DNA of 64,000 nt, taken from assembly GCA_023484105.1 (NCBI GenBank), contig JAMDBD010000030.1, positions 1 through 64,000 of the forward strand, written 5' to 3'. The notes beneath the pieces are model-generated. The model ran no database searches. It was given only the letters and a program-made list of their open reading frames with translations, and had not been told where the DNA came from. Source of the stretch: Thermoplasmatota archaeon (GTDB lineage: Archaea; Thermoplasmatota; Thermoplasmata; Thermoplasmatales; Thermoplasmataceae). Shown here one piece after another: positions 1-8,241 of this stretch (position 1 is the stretch's first letter; the number at the start of each line of letters is the position of its first letter). The position numbers and the translations under genes were made by a program.

Positions 1-236
1 GTTTAAAGAAACTTTCAGAAAGTGGATGGATTTTACAATGATCTGGCCATGAAAGCAGAGACGATGTATTAGAAAATTAATGGCATGCGAAGAGAAGATT
101 TGCATTGGAAGAGATTGAGGCATTTCTAAACAGCATGCTAGTCAGTGCTTGGAATGTTGGTGGAGTATTCTGTTATCGTTGCCTCGAAAGATAATATAAA
201 TTCGGTAGAGAACTCGAGAGATCCAAAGTTATCAGA
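1..236. other. Window edge, no gene assigned
   Basis: No convincing gene was found. In frame 1, after a TAA at 4-6, a short open stretch ends at a TAG at 70-72 and reads like a protein tail, but it is too short to identify. It could be the end of a gene that starts before the window with a frame problem, or chance. Confidence 0.3.
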
Positions 237-695
237 TCAGGGGAGGAGATCCGCCTTCAGTATCACTACCTTCTCAAGCGGTTTATCCTCGGCATCTGTT
301 TGGACATTTGCTATTTTATCAACAACATCCATGCCTCCTACAACCTTTCCAAAGACCGGGTGCTTTTTATCAAGAAAATTGTTATTAACAAGATTTATGA
401 AAAACTGGGACCCCCCTGTATTTGGGCCGGCGTTAGCCATCGAAATTGTACCCCGGTCATTGCGATTGTTATGCATGAACTCATCCTTAATCGTATAACC
501 TGGTCCCCCCATGCCTGTTCCTGTTGGATCACCGCCCTGAATTACAAAATCTTTGATTACCCTATGGAATGTCACATTATCGTAAAAACCGCTCTTAACT
601 AATTTTTCAAAATTTCCTGCAGTGAGTGGTGCCTCCTTATCGAACATCTCAATTAATATCTCACCAAAGTTTGTTCTGAGTCGCGCTTTAGTCAT
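237..695 (-). CDS. Cyclophilin-type peptidyl-prolyl cis-trans isomerase
   Basis: A 152-residue single-domain cyclophilin that catalyses cis-trans isomerisation of Xaa-Pro bonds during folding. The signature is clear: FHRVIKDFVIQGGDP with Arg45, Phe50 and Gln53 (equivalents of CypA Arg55, Phe60, Gln63), a glycine-rich loop at 59-66, and SQFFI at 96-100. There is no signal peptide or membrane segment, so it should be cytosolic. The length matches minimal prokaryotic cyclophilins. An ATG start is preceded by a GGAGTG-like ribosome binding site. The gene is monocistronic, and its upstream region holds an inverted repeat around an A-rich TATA-like stretch. Confidence 0.95.
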   Translation of the reverse strand: MTKARLRTNFGEILIEMFDKEAPLTAGNFEKLVKSGFYDNVTFHRVIKDFVIQGGDPTGTGMGGPGYTIKDEFMHNNRNDRGTISMANAGPNTGGSQFFINLVNNNFLDKKHPVFGKVVGGMDVVDKIANVQTDAEDKPLEKVVILKADLLP

Positions 696-713
696 AGTCT
701 ATCACTCCTAACT

Positions 714-745
714 GGTGTCCTGTATTTTTTGAGTCCAAGGACACC
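714..745 (-). promoter_or_regulatory. Inverted repeat flanking a TATA-like stretch before the cyclophilin gene
   Basis: GGTGTCC at 714-720 and GGACACC at 739-745 form perfect 7-bp arms around an 18-bp spacer. On the minus strand the spacer contains an AAAAAATA stretch about 30 bp upstream of the cyclophilin ATG. The position would suit an operator or core promoter. This rests on symmetry and location only. Confidence 0.3.
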
Positions 746-885
746 ATAACATTAGGCTTATTGGAATCACACATTTATAGTATGCAGTCCCTTGAACTTA
801 AAATGGATAAATGTAACATAATCTGAATAAAAACTCGCCGAGTGTACTCATCTTATGGGATCTTGCCCAAAGTTAGGCTCATTTA

Positions 886-959
886 CGCCCGAGCCGGGAT
901 TTGAACCCGGATCAGAGGCTCCGCAGGCCCCGAGGATATCCATATTACCCCACTCGGGC
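886..959 (-). tRNA. tRNA-Arg (anticodon GCG)
   Basis: A complete cloverleaf reads on the minus strand. The acceptor arms GCCCGAG and CTCGGGC pair fully. The anticodon stem GGGGC/GCCTC (one G-U) encloses the loop CTGCGGA, giving anticodon GCG for CGC/CGT codons. The T arm CCGGG-TTCAAAT-CCCGG is perfect. The discriminator is G. CCA is not encoded and no intron is seen. Upstream on the minus strand (about 1000-1010) AT-rich TATA-like stretches are shared with the divergent transporter promoter. Confidence 0.95.
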
Positions 960-1032
960 TTTTTCTCTGGATGCCTTGGTTATGTTATAATCTTTCTTTG
1001 AGATTTTATATCCATTAGAAATTGGGGTAAGC

Positions 1033-2268
1033 TTGGAACCTAAAGCTGTAAGTAAGGATACCGATCTGAGATGCCTGATATACACTTCTTTATCACACAT
1101 GGCAAACGACGGTAATTTTCTCCTTTATTCCCTGCTTATAGTTTACTATAACACTGATATGGGGCTCAGCAAAGCGCTGCTTGGAATAGGTGCAGTCGGA
1201 TCTAACCTTCTCTCAGGCCTTATGAGCGGCCCTATTGGGATCCTTGCACAGAAGACAAATAGAATCGGGCATCTCATAGCACTTGGAATATCTATTGAGG
1301 GCATTTCAGCATTGATGTTTTCCCTGCCTTTTTTCTATCACTATCTGACTTACTGGTTCATATTTCTCTCTGCAGGAGTCCTTGGCATAGGTCAGGCTTT
1401 CTACCATCCTCTGGGAGCGTCGATGATAAACGAGACCTACGGATCTGACAGGGCACCCAGATACCTTGGAATTAACGGGTCTTTCGGCAGTATAGGCAGA
1501 TCAATATTTCCTATCATTGTAGGTTTATTTGTGCTGATATTCGGTTATGGTCATGGAATTCAGTACTTCGGAATAATCGCGTTGGCGCTTTCCCTGATCA
1601 TATTCACTGGACTCAGACCGCTTTCTACCGGTATTGCTCCGGAGGACAGAAAAAACAACAGTGAGGTCAGTCATGCCAGTACATCCCTTGGCAAATACAG
1701 ATTCTTCATATGGTACCTGACTGCTGTAGTCTTTGTCAGGTCGGCATTCTATGTTGGATCAACAACCTATCTTGCTGACTACATAAACAGCATTGTTAAC
1801 TCTGATTTTCTTACTTCACTGATTCTGACGGTATCTTTCATTCCCCCAATAATTGGCCAGCCTTATTTTGGAAACATGATGACACGAAAAGGCGGCAGAT
1901 ACGTGATACTACTGACAGGGTATGTCTCTGTCATTTCTTTTGCAATTCTCCTTCTCGTAAGGAACGATATTCTTCTCACTGCAGTTCTGGGTCTATACGC
2001 GTTTGTGGCGTTCACAGGTTTTCCGGTACTGCTGGGATACGTTGGACAGAGGGTTCCAAGACATATCCTTCCGTTTTCCAACTCAATCGTATGGGGTGTA
2101 GGAAATACAATTGGATCGTCAGCCGGTGCTGGAATAATGGTTGCTCTGCTTCAATTCACAACCCTGAAGAACAGTTTTTGGATACTTCTTATACTCGGTG
2201 TGGCATCTATGATAGCTTTCCAGTTTGAACCTGTCAGAAACAGAAAAATGGAAGAAATAAGATACTGA
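1033..2268 (+). CDS. MFS transporter, fosmidomycin-resistance-like
   Basis: A 411-residue major facilitator with about 12 hydrophobic segments. Near the N-terminus it has a HMANDGNF motif, and around residue 115-130 a GIGQAFYHPLGASM motif; both recall the HxxND and FHP motifs of the fosmidomycin-resistance (Fsr) branch of MFS exporters. It probably effluxes small organic compounds; the substrate is unknown. The start is TTG, chosen because it follows GGGGTAA and lies about 25-30 bp after TTTTATAT, so the message may be almost leaderless. The next gene begins a few bases downstream and may be co-transcribed. Confidence 0.8.
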   Translation: MEPKAVSKDTDLRCLIYTSLSHMANDGNFLLYSLLIVYYNTDMGLSKALLGIGAVGSNLLSGLMSGPIGILAQKTNRIGHLIALGISIEGISALMFSLPFFYHYLTYWFIFLSAGVLGIGQAFYHPLGASMINETYGSDRAPRYLGINGSFGSIGRSIFPIIVGLFVLIFGYGHGIQYFGIIALALSLIIFTGLRPLSTGIAPEDRKNNSEVSHASTSLGKYRFFIWYLTAVVFVRSAFYVGSTTYLADYINSIVNSDFLTSLILTVSFIPPIIGQPYFGNMMTRKGGRYVILLTGYVSVISFAILLLVRNDILLTAVLGLYAFVAFTGFPVLLGYVGQRVPRHILPFSNSIVWGVGNTIGSSAGAGIMVALLQFTTLKNSFWILLILGVASMIAFQFEPVRNRKMEEIRY

Positions 2269-2282
2269 AATGGGTGTTTCGT

Positions 2283-3116
2283 ATGGGACAGAGATCAGTG
2301 AAAGTACTGAGTGAAGTTCATTTGGATATACCGGAGAATCCACAGAGGATAGTAAGCCTCACGCCGTCCATAACTGAAATGCTCTGCGATCTTGGCCTGT
2401 TCTCCAGGATCGTGGGCGTTTCGGCCTTCTGCGCAAGACCTGAACAGATAAGAGAGAAAAGGAAGGTTGGAAGCTTTGGGTCTTTCAGAGATGAGGTGAT
2501 GGAACAGGTGAATCCTGATATTGTTTTCCTGGAATCAGGATTTCAGGATCCTCTTATGACCAGACTTTCTGAAAAGTACAAGGTAGTGAGCCTGCCACTT
2601 CCAAGGAATGTTGCCGATATTCTCTCGTGGATATGGAATCTGGGACTGATCACTGACAGACTTGAAAGAGCCAATTCGCTGATAGGGGAACTCTCTTTAC
2701 TGATACACCCACACGTGAAAAGGAAGGTGAGAGGTTATCTGGAAATTGACCTTGGAGGGCCCGTTACGTTCGGGTACTACAGCTACATTACAAACACTAT
2801 GTCCATGTACGGCATAGAAACACCTTACGAAAAAACTGCTGCGGAATGGATGAAGCCTGATGATGATGCACTCATAAGGTTTGATCCGGAGATCATATTC
2901 TATGAACCCAAGATGTTCTCCCGCTTCACTGAGAATGACCTGGAGAGAATAATAGAAGAAAGAGGGTGGGAAAACACCACGGCTTACAGGAATTGCAACA
3001 TATATTCAACGCCGGGTCCACTGGACTTCTTTGCCCACCATGGAACTTCGTTTATAACTGAGACAATACCATGGATGGAGAAGCATATCGAAGAATTATT
3101 CAATACGGTTAAATAG
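2283..3116 (+). CDS. TroA/BtuF-type substrate-binding protein
   Basis: About 277 residues with the fold signature of helical-backbone metal/vitamin B12 binding proteins: PQRIVSLTPSITEML at the start, VGSFGSF followed by PDIVFLES in lobe 1, and a second lobe ending in a GPLDFFAHHG segment. Members normally deliver cobalamin, haem or siderophores to an ABC importer. There is no signal peptide or lipobox and no permease or ATPase gene nearby, so it may be cytosolic or work with an importer encoded elsewhere. ATG at 2283 follows GGGTG at good spacing; a GTG at 2274 is an alternative. It sits directly after the MFS gene. Confidence 0.75.
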   Translation: MGQRSVKVLSEVHLDIPENPQRIVSLTPSITEMLCDLGLFSRIVGVSAFCARPEQIREKRKVGSFGSFRDEVMEQVNPDIVFLESGFQDPLMTRLSEKYKVVSLPLPRNVADILSWIWNLGLITDRLERANSLIGELSLLIHPHVKRKVRGYLEIDLGGPVTFGYYSYITNTMSMYGIETPYEKTAAEWMKPDDDALIRFDPEIIFYEPKMFSRFTENDLERIIEERGWENTTAYRNCNIYSTPGPLDFFAHHGTSFITETIPWMEKHIEELFNTVK

Positions 3117-3132
3117 TGTCTCTATATGCATG

Positions 3133-3150
3133 GTTGTCTTCTTAGACAAC
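3133..3150 (+). promoter_or_regulatory. Perfect hairpin before the ssb gene
   Basis: GTTGTCT, a TCTT loop and AGACAAC form a perfect 7-bp stem, followed by nine A residues and then the AAGGAAG ribosome binding region of the SSB gene. The A tract makes an intrinsic terminator for the upstream gene unlikely, so it may be an mRNA leader structure or a protein-binding palindrome. Confidence 0.35.
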
Positions 3151-3172
3151 AAAAAAAAAGGAAGTAAACGAA

Positions 3173-3625
3173 ATGGAAGGCACAACCAAAATAAAGGATC
3201 TGACTCCTTCTTCCAGAAGGGTCAATGTTTTAGGAAAGGTATTGTCAGTAGGTGAAAAGAAGGCCATAACCACCAAGTTCGGTGAAGAGAAAACCGTTAC
3301 TGAAGTGATAATAGCCGACGACACCGGAAAGATAACCCTGTCACTATGGGGAGATCAGGCTGACAAGGCTAAGGACGGAGAAGTGCTCTACATAGACAAC
3401 GGATATGTCTCCCTCGTGAGAGGACACATGAGACTTAACGTTGGAAAGTACGGTGCACTCAACCCTAGTACCGAGGACGTGGGGGAGCTCAACGACTCAC
3501 TCGACATGAGCGAGAAGGAGCATGAGAACCAGTTCAGAGGCTATAGAAGATTTGGTGGAAACGGAGGCGGATCCGGTGGCCATGGCGGCAGGAGATCCGG
3601 CGGTTTCCAGAGATCAGACGAATAA
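3173..3625 (+). CDS. Single-OB-fold ssDNA-binding protein
   Basis: A 150-residue protein with one OB fold at about residues 8-105 (IKDLTPSSRRVNVLGKV, then DDTGKITLSLWGDQA), followed by a flexible Gly/Arg-rich tail at 118-145 and an acidic end. This is the crenarchaeal/SOSS-B-like SSB layout: an OB domain that binds ssDNA and a disordered tail that contacts partners. It would protect ssDNA in replication and repair, and its convergent neighbour is a DNA ligase. An ATG start follows AAGGAAG. An RPA-related accessory factor is the main alternative. Confidence 0.85.
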   Translation: MEGTTKIKDLTPSSRRVNVLGKVLSVGEKKAITTKFGEEKTVTEVIIADDTGKITLSLWGDQADKAKDGEVLYIDNGYVSLVRGHMRLNVGKYGALNPSTEDVGELNDSLDMSEKEHENQFRGYRRFGGNGGGSGGHGGRRSGGFQRSDE

Positions 3626-3700
3626 AACATAAACGGTTATTCATAATTTTTACATTCCACGTAAAAGTGGTTAATTTTTACTTATTTGATTATTTTCTCT

Positions 3701-5455
3701 TCAGGCTCCCTTTTTCTTCTGGTTATTGAACATAGAAAGAACTTCTTCAGTGGTGGTGCACTGATCACCCTTCTTGTCCTTCCTGAAGTTTCCTGTGAAT
3801 CTTGGAAATCTGAGGGAAAGCCCTGATCCCGATACCACGCTTGAGAAGGCGCAGGTGTGTACCGGGCTCACGGTAATTTCAGCACCTCTCACTTCAAGAA
3901 CAATGGATGGATAGAACCAGACATCTGGCTCAAGTATGGAATTAACGTTGTTTGGCTTATTCGGACTTCTGTAATCAGCCAGAATCTTGGGAAGATTGAA
4001 CAGTACGTCATCAGTAAATCCGGTGCCAAGTTTGCACACGGTCTCAAAGATATCCCTCCTGTGATCATAAACCCCCATTAGAAGCGCGCCGTAAGTCCCC
4101 TTTCTTCTGCCATGACCTGAAAAGGCTCCAAGAACAACAAGGTCAAGAGAATCGCTCAGCTCCTTCTGGTAGTCCCTTTTGAATTTGATCCACTGCCATC
4201 CCCTTGCCCCTGCCCTGTAATAGCTGTCCGCTCCAACACTCTTGGCAACTATTCCCTCGCAACCGTCCGATATGGATCTTTCAAAGAACTCCATGATCTC
4301 ATGTGCGTTTGAGGAAACTATCCTTGTCGCAGGTTTGAAGTGATCGTTCTCAGTGAATAGCGATTCAAGTTTTTTCCTTCTTTCCGGATAAGGAACAGCA
4401 AGCAGAGAACTGCCATCCAGATAAAGGATGTCGAAGAGAAAGACAACAATTGGGATTTCATGCAGCTTGCCCTCCAGATCGTATTTTCTTCCCCTCCTCT
4501 GGGAAACCATCTGGAATGGATAAAGTTCACCGGTCTCGGGATTGTAGGGAACAGACTCTCCGTCCAGTATGCAGGATTTGCAGTGGAAAGTCTCGGTGAA
4601 AGCTCTCACTATGTCTGGAAAGTTACTGGTTGTTTCCTCTGTCCCGCGTGAAAATATCTTCACGGTTTTCCCGTCAAAATGTATCTGGGTCCTGAGTCCA
4701 TCATACTTGTACTCTGCAGCACAGGTTCCACCAAGCTTTTCAAGAATCTCATCAACACTTGTGAGACGCTCGGCCAGCATGACTTTGACCGGCACCAGAG
4801 GCTGCGGTGAAGCCTCCCTTATTTTATCAGTGAGACCTTTTCTGAGCAGCCCTGCAATGTAGCCCATGTCAGGATGGCAGTTGTATGCATTCTCAATCTC
4901 AGCCGGATCTCCTTCATAGCTGAAAGCGGCGACAAGGGCAGTAATTATGGTAGCATCGGATACGCCAAGCCTCATCTTTCCGGTTATTATTCTGGTGATG
5001 TACTTTGCCTCCACAGGAGTGCCATTCAGTACCAGGTCTTTGTAAAGTGCCAGTTTCTTTGTAACGCTTCCCTCCCCGGATGTCTGTGCTATCTCCGTAA
5101 GGGCATTGAATACACGTTTTACTGTAATATCCTGCTTTTCAAGTGTGGACTGTACTCTTTCTGCAATAACCTCCTGTGAGACTGTACCCATGTCACCGGA
5201 TCTGGCCATCATTCTGGCAATTTCCTTCTCATCCATGGAGGTAATTGAAACAAGGGCCTTTGCAATGAGCTTTTCTGACATACCAAGTTCAATTCCCTCA
5301 TAGTCCGGGGCAATCTTTCCCTGCACAAGATAGACAAGCATCTCAGTATCTTCACCAGCCTTTGAGAGGAGCTTTGAGAGCATATCTGTGAGCTCCAGCC
5401 TTTTGCTCGTTGCCTCCATTTTCTCGAATACTGAACACGCTTCAGAAAAGAGCAC
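3701..5455 (-). CDS. lig: ATP-dependent DNA ligase
   Basis: A 584-residue archaeal-type ligase that seals nicks through lysine adenylation, the usual length for archaeal replicative ligases. The N-terminal DNA-binding domain covers about residues 1-220. The nucleotidyltransferase motif I is EYKYDGLR with the adenylated Lys250. Further motifs are visible: SRGTEE, the ILDGE motif, EGIVAK and the WIKFKRDY motif, before the OB domain. It ends in a short Lys-rich tail. It is the last gene of the minus-strand run downstream of truA (25 bp gap) and converges with the SSB gene. Confidence 0.95.
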   Translation of the reverse strand: MLFSEACSVFEKMEATSKRLELTDMLSKLLSKAGEDTEMLVYLVQGKIAPDYEGIELGMSEKLIAKALVSITSMDEKEIARMMARSGDMGTVSQEVIAERVQSTLEKQDITVKRVFNALTEIAQTSGEGSVTKKLALYKDLVLNGTPVEAKYITRIITGKMRLGVSDATIITALVAAFSYEGDPAEIENAYNCHPDMGYIAGLLRKGLTDKIREASPQPLVPVKVMLAERLTSVDEILEKLGGTCAAEYKYDGLRTQIHFDGKTVKIFSRGTEETTSNFPDIVRAFTETFHCKSCILDGESVPYNPETGELYPFQMVSQRRGRKYDLEGKLHEIPIVVFLFDILYLDGSSLLAVPYPERRKKLESLFTENDHFKPATRIVSSNAHEIMEFFERSISDGCEGIVAKSVGADSYYRAGARGWQWIKFKRDYQKELSDSLDLVVLGAFSGHGRRKGTYGALLMGVYDHRRDIFETVCKLGTGFTDDVLFNLPKILADYRSPNKPNNVNSILEPDVWFYPSIVLEVRGAEITVSPVHTCAFSSVVSGSGLSLRFPRFTGNFRKDKKGDQCTTTEEVLSMFNNQKKKGA

Positions 5456-5480
5456 GGATAATAATGCCCAATGCGATTAA

Positions 5481-6269
5481 CTATTTTTCCATTTCAGCCT
5501 TTTCCCCGGTAAATCTATTATTCGTATTTTGGGACACATAGCGCTGAAGAATTGAAAATAACGTGTAGTCTGAAGCTGCCCTGTTACGCTCTCTGAAAAT
5601 GTTGCGCACAATAGGTTTTTCAAGAACATCAGTAAAATTAATATCCTCATATTCAACAGAGAGCAGTATCAGCCCACTGGGATCTGCAAGGTAAGGATAT
5701 CTGCCTTTCAGTGAAAATGGATCAGAATCCTCTTTGATGGAAAATGCCATGATGCCTCTTATCTGGTTCCACAGGAAACTCTTTCCAACGAACTCTACCG
5801 AAATCAATGTTCCACTTTTCATCAGGGAAATTCCGTCTATGGTCCTCACAGTGTTTCTGTGATCCTTCCTGCAAAAACTGGAAAAATCATGTGTTCCTTC
5901 AAATTTGCGTAGCCGTTTTTCCAGAAGACCAGCATCTATTCTCTGTGCATCAAGTATGTAAAGATATCTTCTCTGTTTGGCGTGCCTGGCATTGAATTTC
6001 TTATCCACAGAAGCAAACCCCCAGGCAAAAAGGCCATGAATTGAATTCATTCTGTGAATGATCATTCTTGGAGGCTTTTCTGTCTCAATCTGTACCACAT
6101 TGGCAACTGCGGATACGTCTCTGTCAGTTCTGGATGCACTTCTGATAAAGACTGCTTCATTGCCTAATGTTCTTATTATTTCGTCCTCAATGCTCCGATC
6201 ACCGTTGCCTTTCTGGAAACCTGTGAACATGTAGCCATGGTAACCTATCCTGATCAGATAACTTCTCAT
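5481..6269 (-). CDS. truA: tRNA pseudouridine synthase, TruA family
   Basis: A 262-residue TruA/Pus3-family enzyme that isomerises uridines 38-40 in the tRNA anticodon stem-loop. The catalytic motif SRTDRDVSA carries Asp49. IGYHGYMFTGFQ is the usual N-terminal strand, and GTHDFSSFCRKD plus SFLWNQIRGIM form the second conserved half. The C-terminal stretch after about residue 235 is low in recognisable motifs. An ATG start lies 6 bp after the aldolase-dehydrogenase fusion stop, so translation is probably coupled within the operon. Confidence 0.9.
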   Translation of the reverse strand: MRSYLIRIGYHGYMFTGFQKGNGDRSIEDEIIRTLGNEAVFIRSASRTDRDVSAVANVVQIETEKPPRMIIHRMNSIHGLFAWGFASVDKKFNARHAKQRRYLYILDAQRIDAGLLEKRLRKFEGTHDFSSFCRKDHRNTVRTIDGISLMKSGTLISVEFVGKSFLWNQIRGIMAFSIKEDSDPFSLKGRYPYLADPSGLILLSVEYEDINFTDVLEKPIVRNIFRERNRAASDYTLFSILQRYVSQNTNNRFTGEKAEMEK

Positions 6270-6275
6270 CTTTCT

Positions 6276-8240
6276 CTAAAGGATTCCACCATCGATCGGA
6301 ATCATGGCATCCGTAGTAGCCCCAAATATGCTCTCATCGAGAAGAACAGAAACAACACCTGCCACATGCTCCGGTAGAACCTCCCTTTGAAGGAGATTTG
6401 ATCTTTTATACTCCTCAACGGTCTGGTTCTTTGCCTTAGCCCTGGCCTCAAGTACACCGTTCTCCCAGATTTTGGAGCCCTTGAATATCTTGTCAGGATT
6501 TATGATGTTGGATCTAATGCCATACCGGCCACCTTCCCTTGCCACATAGCGGGATATCTGGGCGGCGAATGCCTTGGATGACCCATAGGCAGTCATACCA
6601 GGGCCAGGATGCGTGAGATTCTTGGATATGTTGAAAACAAAATTGCCACCAATTTTCTGTCTCTTCATTATCTTGAAAGCTTCCCTGGTAACAAGAAATG
6701 CCCCCCTCGCATTGATCCTGTAATGTGCGTCAAGCGAAGATACGTCAAGTTCATCAATGTTAGCCGATTTAAGTATGCCTGCATTGTTGAAAACATTGTC
6801 AACCCCTCCAACTTCTTTCAGTATTTCCGTAAACGATGAGATGATGGCTGTTTCATCGGAGATGTCAACATTAATTGGAAAGGTTTCTCCACCTGTAGAT
6901 GACGAAATTTCTGCTGTGGCCTCATATATTCTTGGATCTATATCGCAGCAAATAACTAAAGAACCTTCGCTGGCAAGACGTTTTGCAACCTCGTATCCGA
7001 TTCCGCTGGCCGCTCCGGTGATGATACTTATATGCCCCTGAAATTTCTTAGGTGTCGCTTTCTTGAGCTTTGCCTCCTCAAGTGGCCAGTATTCCATTTC
7101 AAAAGCCTGCTGTTTTGTCAGAAACCGATGTCCACCTATTGATTCAGCCCAGTGATTCACCCAGAATGAATGTATGAACTGATCCATGACTATACTGGCC
7201 TCCTTCCTGGAGATACCGGCCGTAAGAATGCCATATCCCTTCAGCACAATTATGGATGGAAATGGATCATGAGGTGGATACGCAATTCCGCTGGAACGGT
7301 AATCCTCCATATATTTTGCAGCGTATGTGTCTATGGCAGAAAGCCCCTTTTCAGGTGATTCCACATAGCAGTAATCGTATTTGGTGCGTATGAGCATGTC
7401 AGGAGTCGCAGGCCCGTATGAGGCGAACCTCTCCGCCTGGGAACTGGACGCTATCTCAACCGCTTCTCTTGTTCTGTTCAGGATGATTATCTTTCTCTTT
7501 AATGAAGAGAGTTTTCCCCTGATTTCCGGTATTACAGAAAGGAAATCGGAAACACCATCCGACTGTGCACGATCAAGTGCTTTTTTCCTTTCGTTTATGA
7601 AATCTTCAGCCCTGCTCACGATGCGCAGATGGTTCTCATAACTTTCCTTTGCACTCTTTCCAAAGGTAAAAAGTCCATGGTTTCTCAAGACGATGCCTTC
7701 AGTTTCCGGTGGCATTGAAGTCACCCTGTCGAAAACAACTCTGGCCAGCTTGAATCCAGGCGGTATATATGGGAAAATGATCACGCTTCCCAGTACGTTC
7801 CTGATCTCATCGTCCTGCATACCAGAATTAGTAAGAGCGAGGATTGCGTCCGAATGTGAGTGATCAACAAATCTGGCTGGAATGAAAGCATGGAGGAACG
7901 TTTCAACCGATGGCGAAGGCTCAGAAGGATCCACCATGCTTTTCCTCAGGTAATCAGCCATTTCAAAATCGTTCATGCTGTCTATTTTTGAAGCCGCGAG
8001 AAGATCATCTAATCTGAGTCCAGTGAATCCTTTTTCAGTGATCTCCGAGAGATCTGATCCGCTTCCTTTTACCCGCAACACCCTGATCTGCCTTCCTGTG
8101 TGATCCTTTTCGTCCCTCTTCAGCGAGGTGTTTCCGCCTCCATGAAGTACCAGACTCTTTTCTTTTCCAAGGAGCCTTGACGTGTAAACCCTCTCCTGCA
8201 GATCATTCTCAAAGTTCAACTGATTATATTTCGAATCCAT
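6276..8240 (-). CDS. Class II aldolase / short-chain dehydrogenase fusion
   Basis: A two-domain enzyme. Residues 1-395 are a class II (metal) aldolase of the rhamnulose-1-phosphate type: HGGGNTS near 36-42, VDHSHSD near 128-134 and RNHGLF near 189-194 hold the expected metal and substrate histidines. Residues about 405-654 are an SDR: TGAASGIG (near 411) binds NAD(P), with Ser542 and the YGSSK motif (near 555-559) catalytic; numbers count from the alternative GTG. Such fusions occur in deoxysugar (for example rhamnose) catabolism, cleaving a sugar and oxidising the product aldehyde. ATG at 8240 follows GGGTGA; a GTG at 8249 would overlap leuS by 8 bp. No other deoxysugar genes lie nearby, so the substrate is open. 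Confidence 0.85.
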   Translation of the reverse strand: MDSKYNQLNFENDLQERVYTSRLLGKEKSLVLHGGGNTSLKRDEKDHTGRQIRVLRVKGSGSDLSEITEKGFTGLRLDDLLAASKIDSMNDFEMADYLRKSMVDPSEPSPSVETFLHAFIPARFVDHSHSDAILALTNSGMQDDEIRNVLGSVIIFPYIPPGFKLARVVFDRVTSMPPETEGIVLRNHGLFTFGKSAKESYENHLRIVSRAEDFINERKKALDRAQSDGVSDFLSVIPEIRGKLSSLKRKIIILNRTREAVEIASSSQAERFASYGPATPDMLIRTKYDYCYVESPEKGLSAIDTYAAKYMEDYRSSGIAYPPHDPFPSIIVLKGYGILTAGISRKEASIVMDQFIHSFWVNHWAESIGGHRFLTKQQAFEMEYWPLEEAKLKKATPKKFQGHISIITGAASGIGYEVAKRLASEGSLVICCDIDPRIYEATAEISSSTGGETFPINVDISDETAIISSFTEILKEVGGVDNVFNNAGILKSANIDELDVSSLDAHYRINARGAFLVTREAFKIMKRQKIGGNFVFNISKNLTHPGPGMTAYGSSKAFAAQISRYVAREGGRYGIRSNIINPDKIFKGSKIWENGVLEARAKAKNQTVEEYKRSNLLQREVLPEHVAGVVSVLLDESIFGATTDAMIPIDGGIL

Positions 8241-8241
8241 C

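Noticed and set aside
3133-3160. Hairpin before ssb as a transcription terminator
   Set aside because: On the plus strand the stem is followed by A residues, not T residues.
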